From: Acidaminococcaceae bacterium
Lineage (GTDB): Bacteria > Bacillota > Negativicutes > Acidaminococcales > Acidaminococcaceae
Assembly (NCBI GenBank): GCA_022484685.1
Contig: JAKVKY010000008.1
Location: 1-57,735 of the forward strand
Reading direction: 5' to 3'
Length of the DNA stretch: 57,735 nt
Below are positions 44,541 to 51,788 of this stretch, piece after piece; the stretch's first letter is position 1; every line of letters begins with the position of its first letter. The notes under the pieces are model-generated. The model did not search any database. It had not been told where the DNA came from and worked only from the letters and a program-made list of their open reading frames with translations. The position numbers were made by a program, and so were the translations under genes.

Positions 44541-44568
44541 ATTATAGCATAGATTTACAGCCGCGCAA
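44541..44568 (-). promoter_or_regulatory. promoter of the ABC operon leader
   Basis: TTGCGC (44568-44563), 16 nt, TATAAT (44546-44541). Confidence 0.65.
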
Positions 44569-44758
44569 GTATAAATATAGAAATTTATTTGCCGGGTCCC
44601 GAAGACTTCTTGACGGAAAGTTTTTTTAAGCTTATACTAAGTTTACTGACACTGGTACGTAATCCGGTAAAGTGCCCCGGTTAACTGGACGGAGAAGCAG
44701 GAACGAGCCGCGGGCCTCAAGTTTTACCGCAGTAATAACGGTTGGATGGTTGAGCATT

Positions 44759-45559
44759 ATGATTTCTATTCCTCAATATCTGGAATTTCCCAGCACCGGC
44801 AAGACCAAAGAAATTTGTGAATTCTTCCTGGAAATGCTGGAACGTAAGAATAAAAGTTTATACATGCATTCGCAACAGGTAGCTAACTATGCCGCGTGTA
44901 TCGCGGCCCAGCTGGGCCTTTCCCCCCGGGAGATCAAGACGATCAAGACCGGCGCGCTGCTGCACGATATCGGTCACCTGAGCGTGCCCAACGTGGTGCT
45001 GAACAAGGCTCCTTATTTGAGCGTACGTGAAGCGGCGCAGTTTAAGAAACACTGCATCGCCGGTTACAGTATGCTGGAAAATATGGAAGAGTTCAGCGAC
45101 ATCATCGACCTGATCCGCAGCCACCACGAACATTGGAACGGTACCGGCTACCCGGACCGGCTCAAGGGCGTGAATATTCCCCTGGGCGCCCGCATTATCG
45201 CCGTGGCGGATCATTACGATCAGAATATTAATCCCTGCACCCAAAAATGGCAGAAGACCCATGAAGAAGCCGTACTGGAATTACAGAACGGTGCCGGCAC
45301 CTTATTTGATCCAGCAGTGGTCAAGGCCTTTATGGATGCGGTGGCACCGGAGATGAAAGCACTGCCGGTAAAAGAAAAAGCTGTCAAGAAAGCTGCGAAG
45401 AAAAAACCGGCCAAGAAACACAAGGCTGCGCCCCAGCCCAAAGCTGCCGCAGAACCGGTAACTGCCGCCGTCAAAAAAGCTGCAGCGCCGGAAAAGCCAG
45501 CAGCCGTAGAAAAGATTGCCGCCGAAAAACCGGCTGCCGAAAAAATTAGCGTTGTTTAA
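44759..45559 (+). CDS. HD-GYP domain protein with Lys/Ala/Pro-rich tail
   Basis: 266 residues. Residues ~30-195 are an HD-GYP domain, a metal-dependent phosphohydrolase often acting on c-di-GMP: LLHDIGHLSVPNVVLNKAPYL (HD), KKHCIAGYSML, SHHEHWNGTGYPDRLKGV (the HH and GYP signature) and RIIAVADHYDQN are present. There is no receiver or other sensor domain. The last ~63 residues are almost only Ala, Lys, Pro, Glu and Val, in AVKKAA steps like the ArgG extension. Start at the ATG 44759, where the conserved part begins; its ribosome site (GGATGG) is weak. A longer frame from 44672 is less likely. Single-gene unit with its own terminator. Confidence 0.85.
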   Translation: MISIPQYLEFPSTGKTKEICEFFLEMLERKNKSLYMHSQQVANYAACIAAQLGLSPREIKTIKTGALLHDIGHLSVPNVVLNKAPYLSVREAAQFKKHCIAGYSMLENMEEFSDIIDLIRSHHEHWNGTGYPDRLKGVNIPLGARIIAVADHYDQNINPCTQKWQKTHEEAVLELQNGAGTLFDPAVVKAFMDAVAPEMKALPVKEKAVKKAAKKKPAKKHKAAPQPKAAAEPVTAAVKKAAAPEKPAAVEKIAAEKPAAEKISVV

Positions 45560-45575
45560 AGATGACCCTGATCTG

Positions 45576-45624
45576 AAGTGCACCCCCATGTTAGACAAAT
45601 TAACATGGGCCGGTGCACTTTTTA
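45576..45624 (+). terminator. terminator of the HD-GYP gene
   Basis: GTGCACC...CCCATGTTA and TAACATGGG...GGTGCAC pair around GACAAAT, followed by TTTTTATG. Confidence 0.85.
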
Positions 45625-45644
45625 TGTCATCTGCGCTATTAACA

Positions 45645-45680
45645 GCCATAAAAAACGGCTTCCCCCTTCAGGGAAGCCGT
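45645..45680 (-). terminator. terminator after tRNA-Arg
   Basis: On the minus strand ACGGCTTCCC and GGGAAGCCGT (45680-45655) pair around a 6-nt loop, followed by TTTTTATGG. It lies 12 nt after the tRNA. Confidence 0.85.
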
Positions 45681-45691
45681 AACTTTTTGAT

Positions 45692-45768
45692 TGGTGTTCC
45701 AGGGCAGATTCGAACTGCCGACCTACCGCTTAGGAGGCGGTCGCTCTATCCAGCTGAGCTACTGAAAC
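45692..45768 (-). tRNA. tRNA-Arg (anticodon CCU)
   Basis: 77 nt including an encoded CCA. Acceptor GTTTCAG pairs with CTGGAAC; D arm GCTC..GAGC; anticodon stem ACCGC/GCGGT with loop CTCCTAA, anticodon CCT; T arm GGCAG-TTCGAAT-CTGCC. It reads AGG codons. The 5' end lies 5 nt after the stop codon of the upstream small gene, so both probably come from one transcript. Confidence 0.97.
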
Positions 45769-45773
45769 AAAGG

Positions 45774-46082
45774 TTAAACTAAACTTTCCGTCATTCCGGG
45801 AGGCATACTCCACTCCACCCTGATGCCGGTTTCGAACCACAGCTTGGTGATGCTCAGCTTAAAGTTTTCCAGACTGGAAAGCGGATCCAGCGTCTTAGAC
45901 ACAAAATCTCTGATGGTCGCGCCTTCAGGCATATCCAAAGTCACCGGCTTGGACAAAAACTTTTCCACCGCTGCTTTTTGTTCCGGCAAATCCAGAACCA
46001 CGTTGGCTTTTTTCGTTGCCGGGTCATATTCCATATAGCCATACCTGCCACGATAATTAATGGTCACGGTAAACTTATCCAT
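45774..46082 (-). CDS. small conserved-looking protein of unknown function
   Basis: 102 residues, no signal peptide, no membrane segment, no cysteine. I do not recognise the family. The pattern MDKFTVTINYRGRYGYMEY suggests a beta-rich start; the middle, ATIRDFVSKTLDPLSSLENF, is helical. It has a strong ribosome site (GGAGGAGACCTT) and neighbour-like codon use, so it is most likely a real gene. Upstream is ppk1 (63-nt gap, same strand); downstream, 5 nt away, the tRNA-Arg. Co-transcription with ppk1 is possible because no terminator is visible between them. Confidence 0.75.
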   Translation of the reverse strand: MDKFTVTINYRGRYGYMEYDPATKKANVVLDLPEQKAAVEKFLSKPVTLDMPEGATIRDFVSKTLDPLSSLENFKLSITKLWFETGIRVEWSMPPGMTESLV

Positions 46083-46145
46083 AAGGTCTCCTCCTCAGAA
46101 TGTCTTGTAATATTATAGCAACAATTAGCCAAGAATACAACTTTT

Positions 46146-48269
46146 TTACGATTTTTCTTCACTGCTGCGCTTGGAAGGACGCAGGCGTGCTTCCATCGGA
46201 ATCTTATCCACGATGGCCGCCATCTGGGCCTGTTCGTAGAGGATGTTCTGGGAGCTGACCACCTCGCCCCTGCTGGTGCTGCGTCTGTAGCCGCCGTTGG
46301 ACTGCATGATGTGGCTGCCCACATTGTCTTTTAAGTACAACTTTAACAAGGCCTTAATCCTGGAGATATGCTGCTCATTCTCCACCGGGAAGAACAGTTC
46401 CACCCGGTCGTTCAGATTTCGTGGCATCCAGTCGGCGCTGGACAGGAATAACTGTTCGCTGCCGCCACCGCCAAACCAGAAAATACGACTGTGCTCCAGC
46501 TGCCGTCCCACGATGCTGCGCACGGTGATATTAGCGCTTACATCCGGTAGTCCCGGGCGCAAACCGCAGATGCCCCGGACGATAAGTTCAATTTTCACGC
46601 CGGCCAGGGAGGCCTCGTACAGCTTTTTAATCACCGGCTGGTCGATAAGAGAGTTCATCTTGGCGATGATATGTCCCTTGCCGCCATTTTGGGCTACCTT
46701 GATCTCGTTATCAATGAGACTGTAAATTTTTTCCCGGAGACCTAAAGGCGCCATGACCAGCTTGTTCCACACCGGCGGTTCGCTGTAACCGGAGAGCAGG
46801 TTAAAGAACGCGGAAGCGTCGCTGCCAAACTCGTCGTTAGCCGTCATCAGGCCTAAATCTGTATACAGTTTAGCCGTATTATCGTTATAGTTGCCTGTGC
46901 CCAGATGCACGTAACGCTTAATGCCGTCCGGTTCCTGACGCACGATAAGGATAATCTTGGCATGGGTCTTCAGTCCTACCAGGCCGTAGATAACATGGAC
47001 ACCGGCCTGCTCCAAGCGCCGGGCCCACAAAATGTTATTGGCTTCATCAAAACGGGCTTTTAATTCTACCAGGGCCGTGACCTGCTTGCCGTTTTCGGCG
47101 GCCCGGGCCAGGGCGGCGACAATAGGCGAATTGCCGCTAACCCGGTACAAGGTCTGTTTAATGGCCAGCACTGCCGGGTCTTTGGCCGCGTCACTAACCA
47201 GTTTAATCACCGGATCAAAACTTTCGTAAGGATGGTGTAAAAGGATATCTTTTTCCCGGATAAGGGCGAACAAATCCTGGGTACCTTCGGGGATAGACGC
47301 CGGACGCTGGGGCACAAAAGGCTCATACAGCCAGGGCCACATACCGTTTAACCCGGCAAACTTAAAGAAACAGGTGGCGTCCAGCGGGCCATCCATCTCG
47401 TAAATTTCTTCTTCCGTCAAGCTCAGATTTTCTTCCAGGAACTGCTTAATCTTTTTGTTATGGCTGCGGCCCAGTTCCAAACGCACCGCCGCACCGCGTT
47501 TCCGTTTACGCAGGGATTTTTCCACTTCCCGGAGCAGATCTTCAATATCGTCCTCGTCCACGTCCAGATCGCTGTCGCGGGTTACCCGGAAGGGCACCAC
47601 GTCTAAAATCTTACAGCCTTTAAATAAATCCCCGGCGTGGTTGGCAATCACGTCTTCCAGGAAGACAAAAGTCCGCCGTTTTTCCCGCTCCACCTCAATC
47701 AGCCGCGGCAGCACGGAAGGCACCTGGACCACGCTCATACTTTCCTCGTGTTCCTGGTTATTCAAAAGCTGCACCGCTAAATTCAAAGTACGGTTAGCTA
47801 AAAAGGGGAAAGGCCTGGAGGCATCCACCGCCATAGGCGTCAGTACCGGATAGATTACTTCCTGATAGTATTCTTCCAGCCATTCCCGGCTGGAGGGAGT
47901 TAAAGCCGCCACCGTAGTAATCACCGGACCGCCCACGCTTTCCAGCTCCTGCAGCACCTGCTGCAGGTCCTTGGCTTCCTGCTTCACCTGTTCATGAGCC
48001 GCCTTGGCAATCTCTTTCAACTGCCGCCGGGGCGAAAGTCCGGCCGCATCCCTGGTGGTCACGCCGTTGGTGACCTGATCCCACAAGCCTGCCACCCGGA
48101 CCATGAAGAACTCATCCAGGTTAGAAGCCGTGATGGCAATAAACTTTAATCTTTCTAGCAGCGGCGTAGTTGTAACCTCCGCCTCTTTCAGGACCCGCAG
48201 GTTAAATTTCAGCCAGCTCAGTTCCCGGTTAAAAAAATATTCAGGTTTATCTAAATCAATGGTTCTCAT
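46146..48269 (-). CDS. ppk1: polyphosphate kinase 1
   Basis: Makes long-chain polyphosphate from ATP, reversibly, at the inner membrane. 707 residues in four domains: an N-terminal helical domain (YFNRELSWLKFNLRVLKEA), a head domain and two C-terminal phospholipase-D-like domains. The autophosphorylated histidine is in GLKTHAKIILIVRQE and the second catalytic His in LEHSRIFWFGG; DWMPRNLNDRVELFFPV is a further family block. The longest frame runs to 48347, but ATG at 48269 overlaps the preceding ppx-like stop as ATGA and matches the family start. Confidence 0.96.
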   Translation of the reverse strand: MRTIDLDKPEYFFNRELSWLKFNLRVLKEAEVTTTPLLERLKFIAITASNLDEFFMVRVAGLWDQVTNGVTTRDAAGLSPRRQLKEIAKAAHEQVKQEAKDLQQVLQELESVGGPVITTVAALTPSSREWLEEYYQEVIYPVLTPMAVDASRPFPFLANRTLNLAVQLLNNQEHEESMSVVQVPSVLPRLIEVEREKRRTFVFLEDVIANHAGDLFKGCKILDVVPFRVTRDSDLDVDEDDIEDLLREVEKSLRKRKRGAAVRLELGRSHNKKIKQFLEENLSLTEEEIYEMDGPLDATCFFKFAGLNGMWPWLYEPFVPQRPASIPEGTQDLFALIREKDILLHHPYESFDPVIKLVSDAAKDPAVLAIKQTLYRVSGNSPIVAALARAAENGKQVTALVELKARFDEANNILWARRLEQAGVHVIYGLVGLKTHAKIILIVRQEPDGIKRYVHLGTGNYNDNTAKLYTDLGLMTANDEFGSDASAFFNLLSGYSEPPVWNKLVMAPLGLREKIYSLIDNEIKVAQNGGKGHIIAKMNSLIDQPVIKKLYEASLAGVKIELIVRGICGLRPGLPDVSANITVRSIVGRQLEHSRIFWFGGGGSEQLFLSSADWMPRNLNDRVELFFPVENEQHISRIKALLKLYLKDNVGSHIMQSNGGYRRSTSRGEVVSSQNILYEQAQMAAIVDKIPMEARLRPSKRSSEEKS

Positions 48270-49819
48270 TCTGCATTCACCCGTTCCAAATGAATCTTCA
48301 GCCCGTACACTTCTTCGAACATGGCCGCCTTGGAAGCAAAAGTCCACTCCTCCAGGGTCAGGTCCTCCTTACTGGTCACTCTGATGGTGATATCCGGCGC
48401 CTTCACCACTACCTTGCAGCTGCGAATCTTTTGCTGATAGCTGCGGTCCATGGCGTCCGCCAACCGTATGATGGAGGAAATCTTGGCAATGATGGGCAGC
48501 AGTTCCGGTTCCGGCTGTAATACCTTTGCCCCCACTTCTTCGAAAACATTGTGGGCGTGGTAATACGCCGCCATGGCGATAATCTTCTTATCCCGTTCAT
48601 TAAAACCCAGGATATCCATACCCATGATGAGCTGGTAGGAATACAAAGAATGACTGCGCATGGACACATATTTGCCAATGTCGTGGAGCAACGCCGCCGC
48701 GCGCAAGAGTAATCTGCTATGATCATCCAGACCGTGAGCCTTACCACCCAGCTTATCAAAGATGACGCAGCTGAGCCATTCTACCTGGGCCGCATGCTTG
48801 GCATCGTAATTATAAATTTCCCCGATATGGTGCAGCAAGCTTAACAGTTCCGTATCCAGGTCAGCGGCAAATTTAGCGTTCTTGCGGCCAATCTGTAACA
48901 AGGCCACACCGTCGATATAACGGTCCTTGGGTACCAGCACCTCTTCCGCCGGGGCTAAATCCAGCAGTTGCTCGTAGAGCAGGATGGTCGGCAACACCAG
49001 TTCTGCGGCGTCCTCTTTTAAGCCAAAGACCTTGATAATCTGCGGCAGGTTCAAACGGCGTACCTTTTTAAAGAAAGCCTTAAACTCCTGGGCCGTGACC
49101 CGTTCTACATCGCCGATGGCAGTCCGCCCCAGCATTCTCAAGATCATCTCGGTCTCCGTACCGGACAGGACCAGATAGCGCACCTGCTGCTTGGCCAAAG
49201 CCCGGCGTACCGGTCCAATGGTGCTGGACAGGAACTGGATGAGGGCCCGGTTAAAGTGGTTGCTGCTGCGCTGATTGCGGCTAAAGCTTTCCTTGATACG
49301 GATGATACCCACATGGAAGTTGGACTGGTACTTGATCTTCTCGTCCTGGACAAAGGTAATCCCCAGCCCGCCGGAAGAAATATCCATGAGCAGCATACCT
49401 TCCTGGGCCGCTTTGGGTTCCTGTTCTTTCAAAGTGTTCCGGATAGACACGAACTTGGTATAGATTTCCTGAGGCATGTCCACAACGTCCACCGTAAACC
49501 CGGTCTTAATCTTAATCTGGTCCAGCAAAAATAACTGGTTCCTGGCTTCCCGCACCGCCGTGGTAGCCTTGATGGCGTACTCTTCCACGCCGTAGCTGAG
49601 CATCAGCTCCTTATAACCCTGCAGGACTTCGCAAATCTCGTTCACCAGGGAAAAAGGAATCAGGTTATTTTTAAAAGTCTCTTCACCCAGACGGATCAGG
49701 TGTTGACATTGTTCCAAAATTTTATAGTTAGTGAGGCTGCGGTATTCCACGATGACCATGCTGATTGCTTCGGAGCCAAGATGGACGGCCGCAAAAACCG
49801 TATATGTCTTTCGTTTCAA
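48266..49819 (-). CDS. degenerate Ppx/GppA homologue with HD domain
   Basis: 517 residues with the layout of exopolyphosphatase/pppGpp phosphatase: two ASKHA (actin-like) domains to about 310, then an HD-type domain (LLHDIGKYVSMRSHS near 390). The ASKHA motifs are eroded: the usual DxGSNSxRL reads VHLGSEAISMVIVEY, ISGxEEA reads VDMPQEIY, and DLGGGSTEL reads DISSGGLGITFV. ATP/phosphate binding and catalysis are therefore doubtful, while the HD residues persist. Start TTG at 49819 with GGAGG 7 nt upstream. It overlaps ppk1 by 4 nt, so it is made together with the kinase. A regulatory or scaffolding role is inferred; it could also keep weak activity. Confidence 0.85.
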   Translation of the reverse strand: MKRKTYTVFAAVHLGSEAISMVIVEYRSLTNYKILEQCQHLIRLGEETFKNNLIPFSLVNEICEVLQGYKELMLSYGVEEYAIKATTAVREARNQLFLLDQIKIKTGFTVDVVDMPQEIYTKFVSIRNTLKEQEPKAAQEGMLLMDISSGGLGITFVQDEKIKYQSNFHVGIIRIKESFSRNQRSSNHFNRALIQFLSSTIGPVRRALAKQQVRYLVLSGTETEMILRMLGRTAIGDVERVTAQEFKAFFKKVRRLNLPQIIKVFGLKEDAAELVLPTILLYEQLLDLAPAEEVLVPKDRYIDGVALLQIGRKNAKFAADLDTELLSLLHHIGEIYNYDAKHAAQVEWLSCVIFDKLGGKAHGLDDHSRLLLRAAALLHDIGKYVSMRSHSLYSYQLIMGMDILGFNERDKKIIAMAAYYHAHNVFEEVGAKVLQPEPELLPIIAKISSIIRLADAMDRSYQQKIRSCKVVVKAPDITIRVTSKEDLTLEEWTFASKAAMFEEVYGLKIHLERVNAE

Positions 49820-50146
49820 ACTAAACGCCTCCTTATCTAATAGAAATTCGACAGAAACTGCTAAATTCCTTGCCTTTTACGTAAATTTAACCTGCACTAT
49901 TTCTATGAAGTGAGGCAGGATACCCCGAAAAACATTTTTCAGCGTTTCCGGTACGATGGCAGACGTTTATGCGGTCTAAAATTACCAGTAAAATAAATTT
50001 TACAAGAAATTTTCTAAATCACGCAGGATTTTTCCCCGGCTATGGTAAAATATAAATAAAGAATTTGGATTTTTGTTCTTGCAAGTGGAAATTACTTCCC
50101 AGGTTTGCCCTTAACGGTTGTAGTAGGTAAACGGAGCGCAAAGAAA
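49820..50146. other. divergent intergenic region of the polyphosphate locus
   Basis: 327 bases without a gene. It holds the 5' regions of the ppx-like/ppk1 pair (minus) and of ppx (plus). The only clear signal is TGG-TAAAAT at 50043-50051 (extended -10, poor -35) for the plus strand; the minus promoter is not evident. No Pho-box-like direct repeat could be recognised. AT-rich around 49980-50060. Confidence 0.55.
50043..50051 (+). promoter_or_regulatory. extended -10 promoter of ppx
   Basis: TGG followed by TAAAAT (50046-50051), about 95 nt before the start codon; the context CCGGCTATGGTAAAATA is nearly the same as before the GT39 gene at 39380. Confidence 0.5.
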
Positions 50147-51664
50147 ATGCAAAGAATAGCTATCATCGATGTGGGTTCCAACTCGGCCCGGCTGGTTATC
50201 AGCCATATCTTAAAGAACGGGTCCTACAATATGATCTTCAGCCAGAAAGAAGCCCTGCGTCTAAGTCAAAAGATTGACGCCAAGGGTAATCTTTCGCCGG
50301 TTGCTTTTAGCTCGACCCTGGAAACCATGAAAAGTTTTGCCTATATGTGCAAACTTTACCAGGCGGACCGTATCATCGCCGTAGCCACCGCCGCCATCCG
50401 TACAGCCAAAAACGGCGCGGAACTGACAGCGCTGGTAGAAAAAGAAACCGGCATCAACCTGCATATTATCAGCGGTACCACTGAAGCCTATATCAGCTAC
50501 CTGGGCGTTATTAATACCCTGAACGAAAAAAACGGTATCATCTTCGACTTAGGCGGCGGCAGCACGGAGTTAATCCTGTTCAGGGACCGCAAGATTGTGA
50601 ATTCGGTCTCCCTGCCCTTCGGCAGCGTCAACATGACCGGTATGTTCAACACCAAAAACACCATGAAGGCTAATGTCTATAGTGACCTGAGTTTCTTTTT
50701 AGCCAGCCAGTTATCCAAGTATGCCTGGCTGAAAGATCCCAAGCTGCCTCTGATGGGCGTAGGCGGTACGGCTCGTACCGTCAGCAAGATGATTCAGAAG
50801 TCTAAGCACTATCCTTCTTCCAAGATTCATAATTACAGTTTCAGCGTCCAGAATTTTAAAAGTATCTTCAAAAAATTGAGCGGTACCAACTTCGAACAGC
50901 GTACCAAGATGCCCGGACTCAGCACTGAACGCGCCGATATCATCCTGGCCGGTGCTTCTATCATCAACTGTCTCTTCGAAGCCACCGGCAGTAAAAAGAT
51001 GATTGTTTCCGGCTGCGGCCTGCGTGAAGGTTTGTTCTACGATTATTATTCCAAGGCCCGCAAGGTACCTCTCATTGCCGACGATATCCTGGAGACCAGC
51101 ACGGAAAATATGCTGAACCTATACAGCAGCGATGTGGAACATTGCCGGCATATCGCCTCCCTGGCCCTGACCATGTTTGATGCCTGGTATGATTTACACG
51201 GTCTGGGCAAGCGCTATCGTAAACTTTTAAAGACGGCCGCCCTGCTCCACGACATCGGCATCACCATCAACTATTATAGTCACGCCCGGCATTCGGCCTA
51301 CATGATTCAAAATGCCAAACTTTTCGGTCTCACCCATGTGGAACAGATGATCGTGGCCGCTATCGCCGGCTGGCATAACGGCGTCTCCAAAGGTTATTTC
51401 CGGGACCATACCTACAAGGAAATGATTAACGACACGGAGTGGAAAAATATCAACCGTTTAGCTTTGTTCCTGGCCATCGCCGAAGGGCTGGACTATTCAG
51501 AGACCAATCAGGTGCCGCTCATCACGCCGCGGCTGGAAAAGAAAAAAGCTGTCATCAGCTTAAAACTCAGTGGTCCGGCCAATATGGAAAAACATCAGCT
51601 GGAATTATTGGCTCCCTGGTTTGCCAAAACTTTTGCACTGCCTTTAGTGGCGGAGATTGAATAA
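50147..51664 (+). CDS. ppx: exopolyphosphatase, Ppx/GppA family
   Basis: 505 residues with intact family motifs: IIDVGSNSARLVI near the start, ATAAIRTAKNG, HIISGTTEAYISYLGV (with the catalytic Glu), FDLGGGSTELILF, GVGGTARTV and VSGCGLREGLFYDYY, followed by an HD-type C-terminal domain (LLHDIGITINYYSHARHSAY). It should release phosphate from polyphosphate ends; pppGpp hydrolysis is an alternative that sequence cannot exclude. The frame opens at 50105 but ATG at 50147 begins at the conserved strand, with GGAG upstream. Divergent from the degenerate paralogue and ppk1, so synthesis and breakdown are set by separate promoters. Confidence 0.93.
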   Translation: MQRIAIIDVGSNSARLVISHILKNGSYNMIFSQKEALRLSQKIDAKGNLSPVAFSSTLETMKSFAYMCKLYQADRIIAVATAAIRTAKNGAELTALVEKETGINLHIISGTTEAYISYLGVINTLNEKNGIIFDLGGGSTELILFRDRKIVNSVSLPFGSVNMTGMFNTKNTMKANVYSDLSFFLASQLSKYAWLKDPKLPLMGVGGTARTVSKMIQKSKHYPSSKIHNYSFSVQNFKSIFKKLSGTNFEQRTKMPGLSTERADIILAGASIINCLFEATGSKKMIVSGCGLREGLFYDYYSKARKVPLIADDILETSTENMLNLYSSDVEHCRHIASLALTMFDAWYDLHGLGKRYRKLLKTAALLHDIGITINYYSHARHSAYMIQNAKLFGLTHVEQMIVAAIAGWHNGVSKGYFRDHTYKEMINDTEWKNINRLALFLAIAEGLDYSETNQVPLITPRLEKKKAVISLKLSGPANMEKHQLELLAPWFAKTFALPLVAEIE

Positions 51665-51711
51665 GCATCATTAGACTGCGTCTCAGGAAGAGCGCTCCTG
51701 CCTAAAAAATC

Positions 51712-51752
51712 AGTACCTGTTGCTCATCAGGGCAGCAGGTACTTTTATTTTG
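51712..51752. terminator. bidirectional terminator, ppx/DUF4127
   Basis: AGTACCTGTTGC (51712-51723) and GCAGCAGGTACT (51732-51743) pair with one wobble, followed by TTTATTTTG; AAAAAATC precedes for the minus strand. Confidence 0.85.
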
Positions 51753-51788
51753 CTACTTTCAACTTTTACTTTGACTCGCAGCAGCAAT

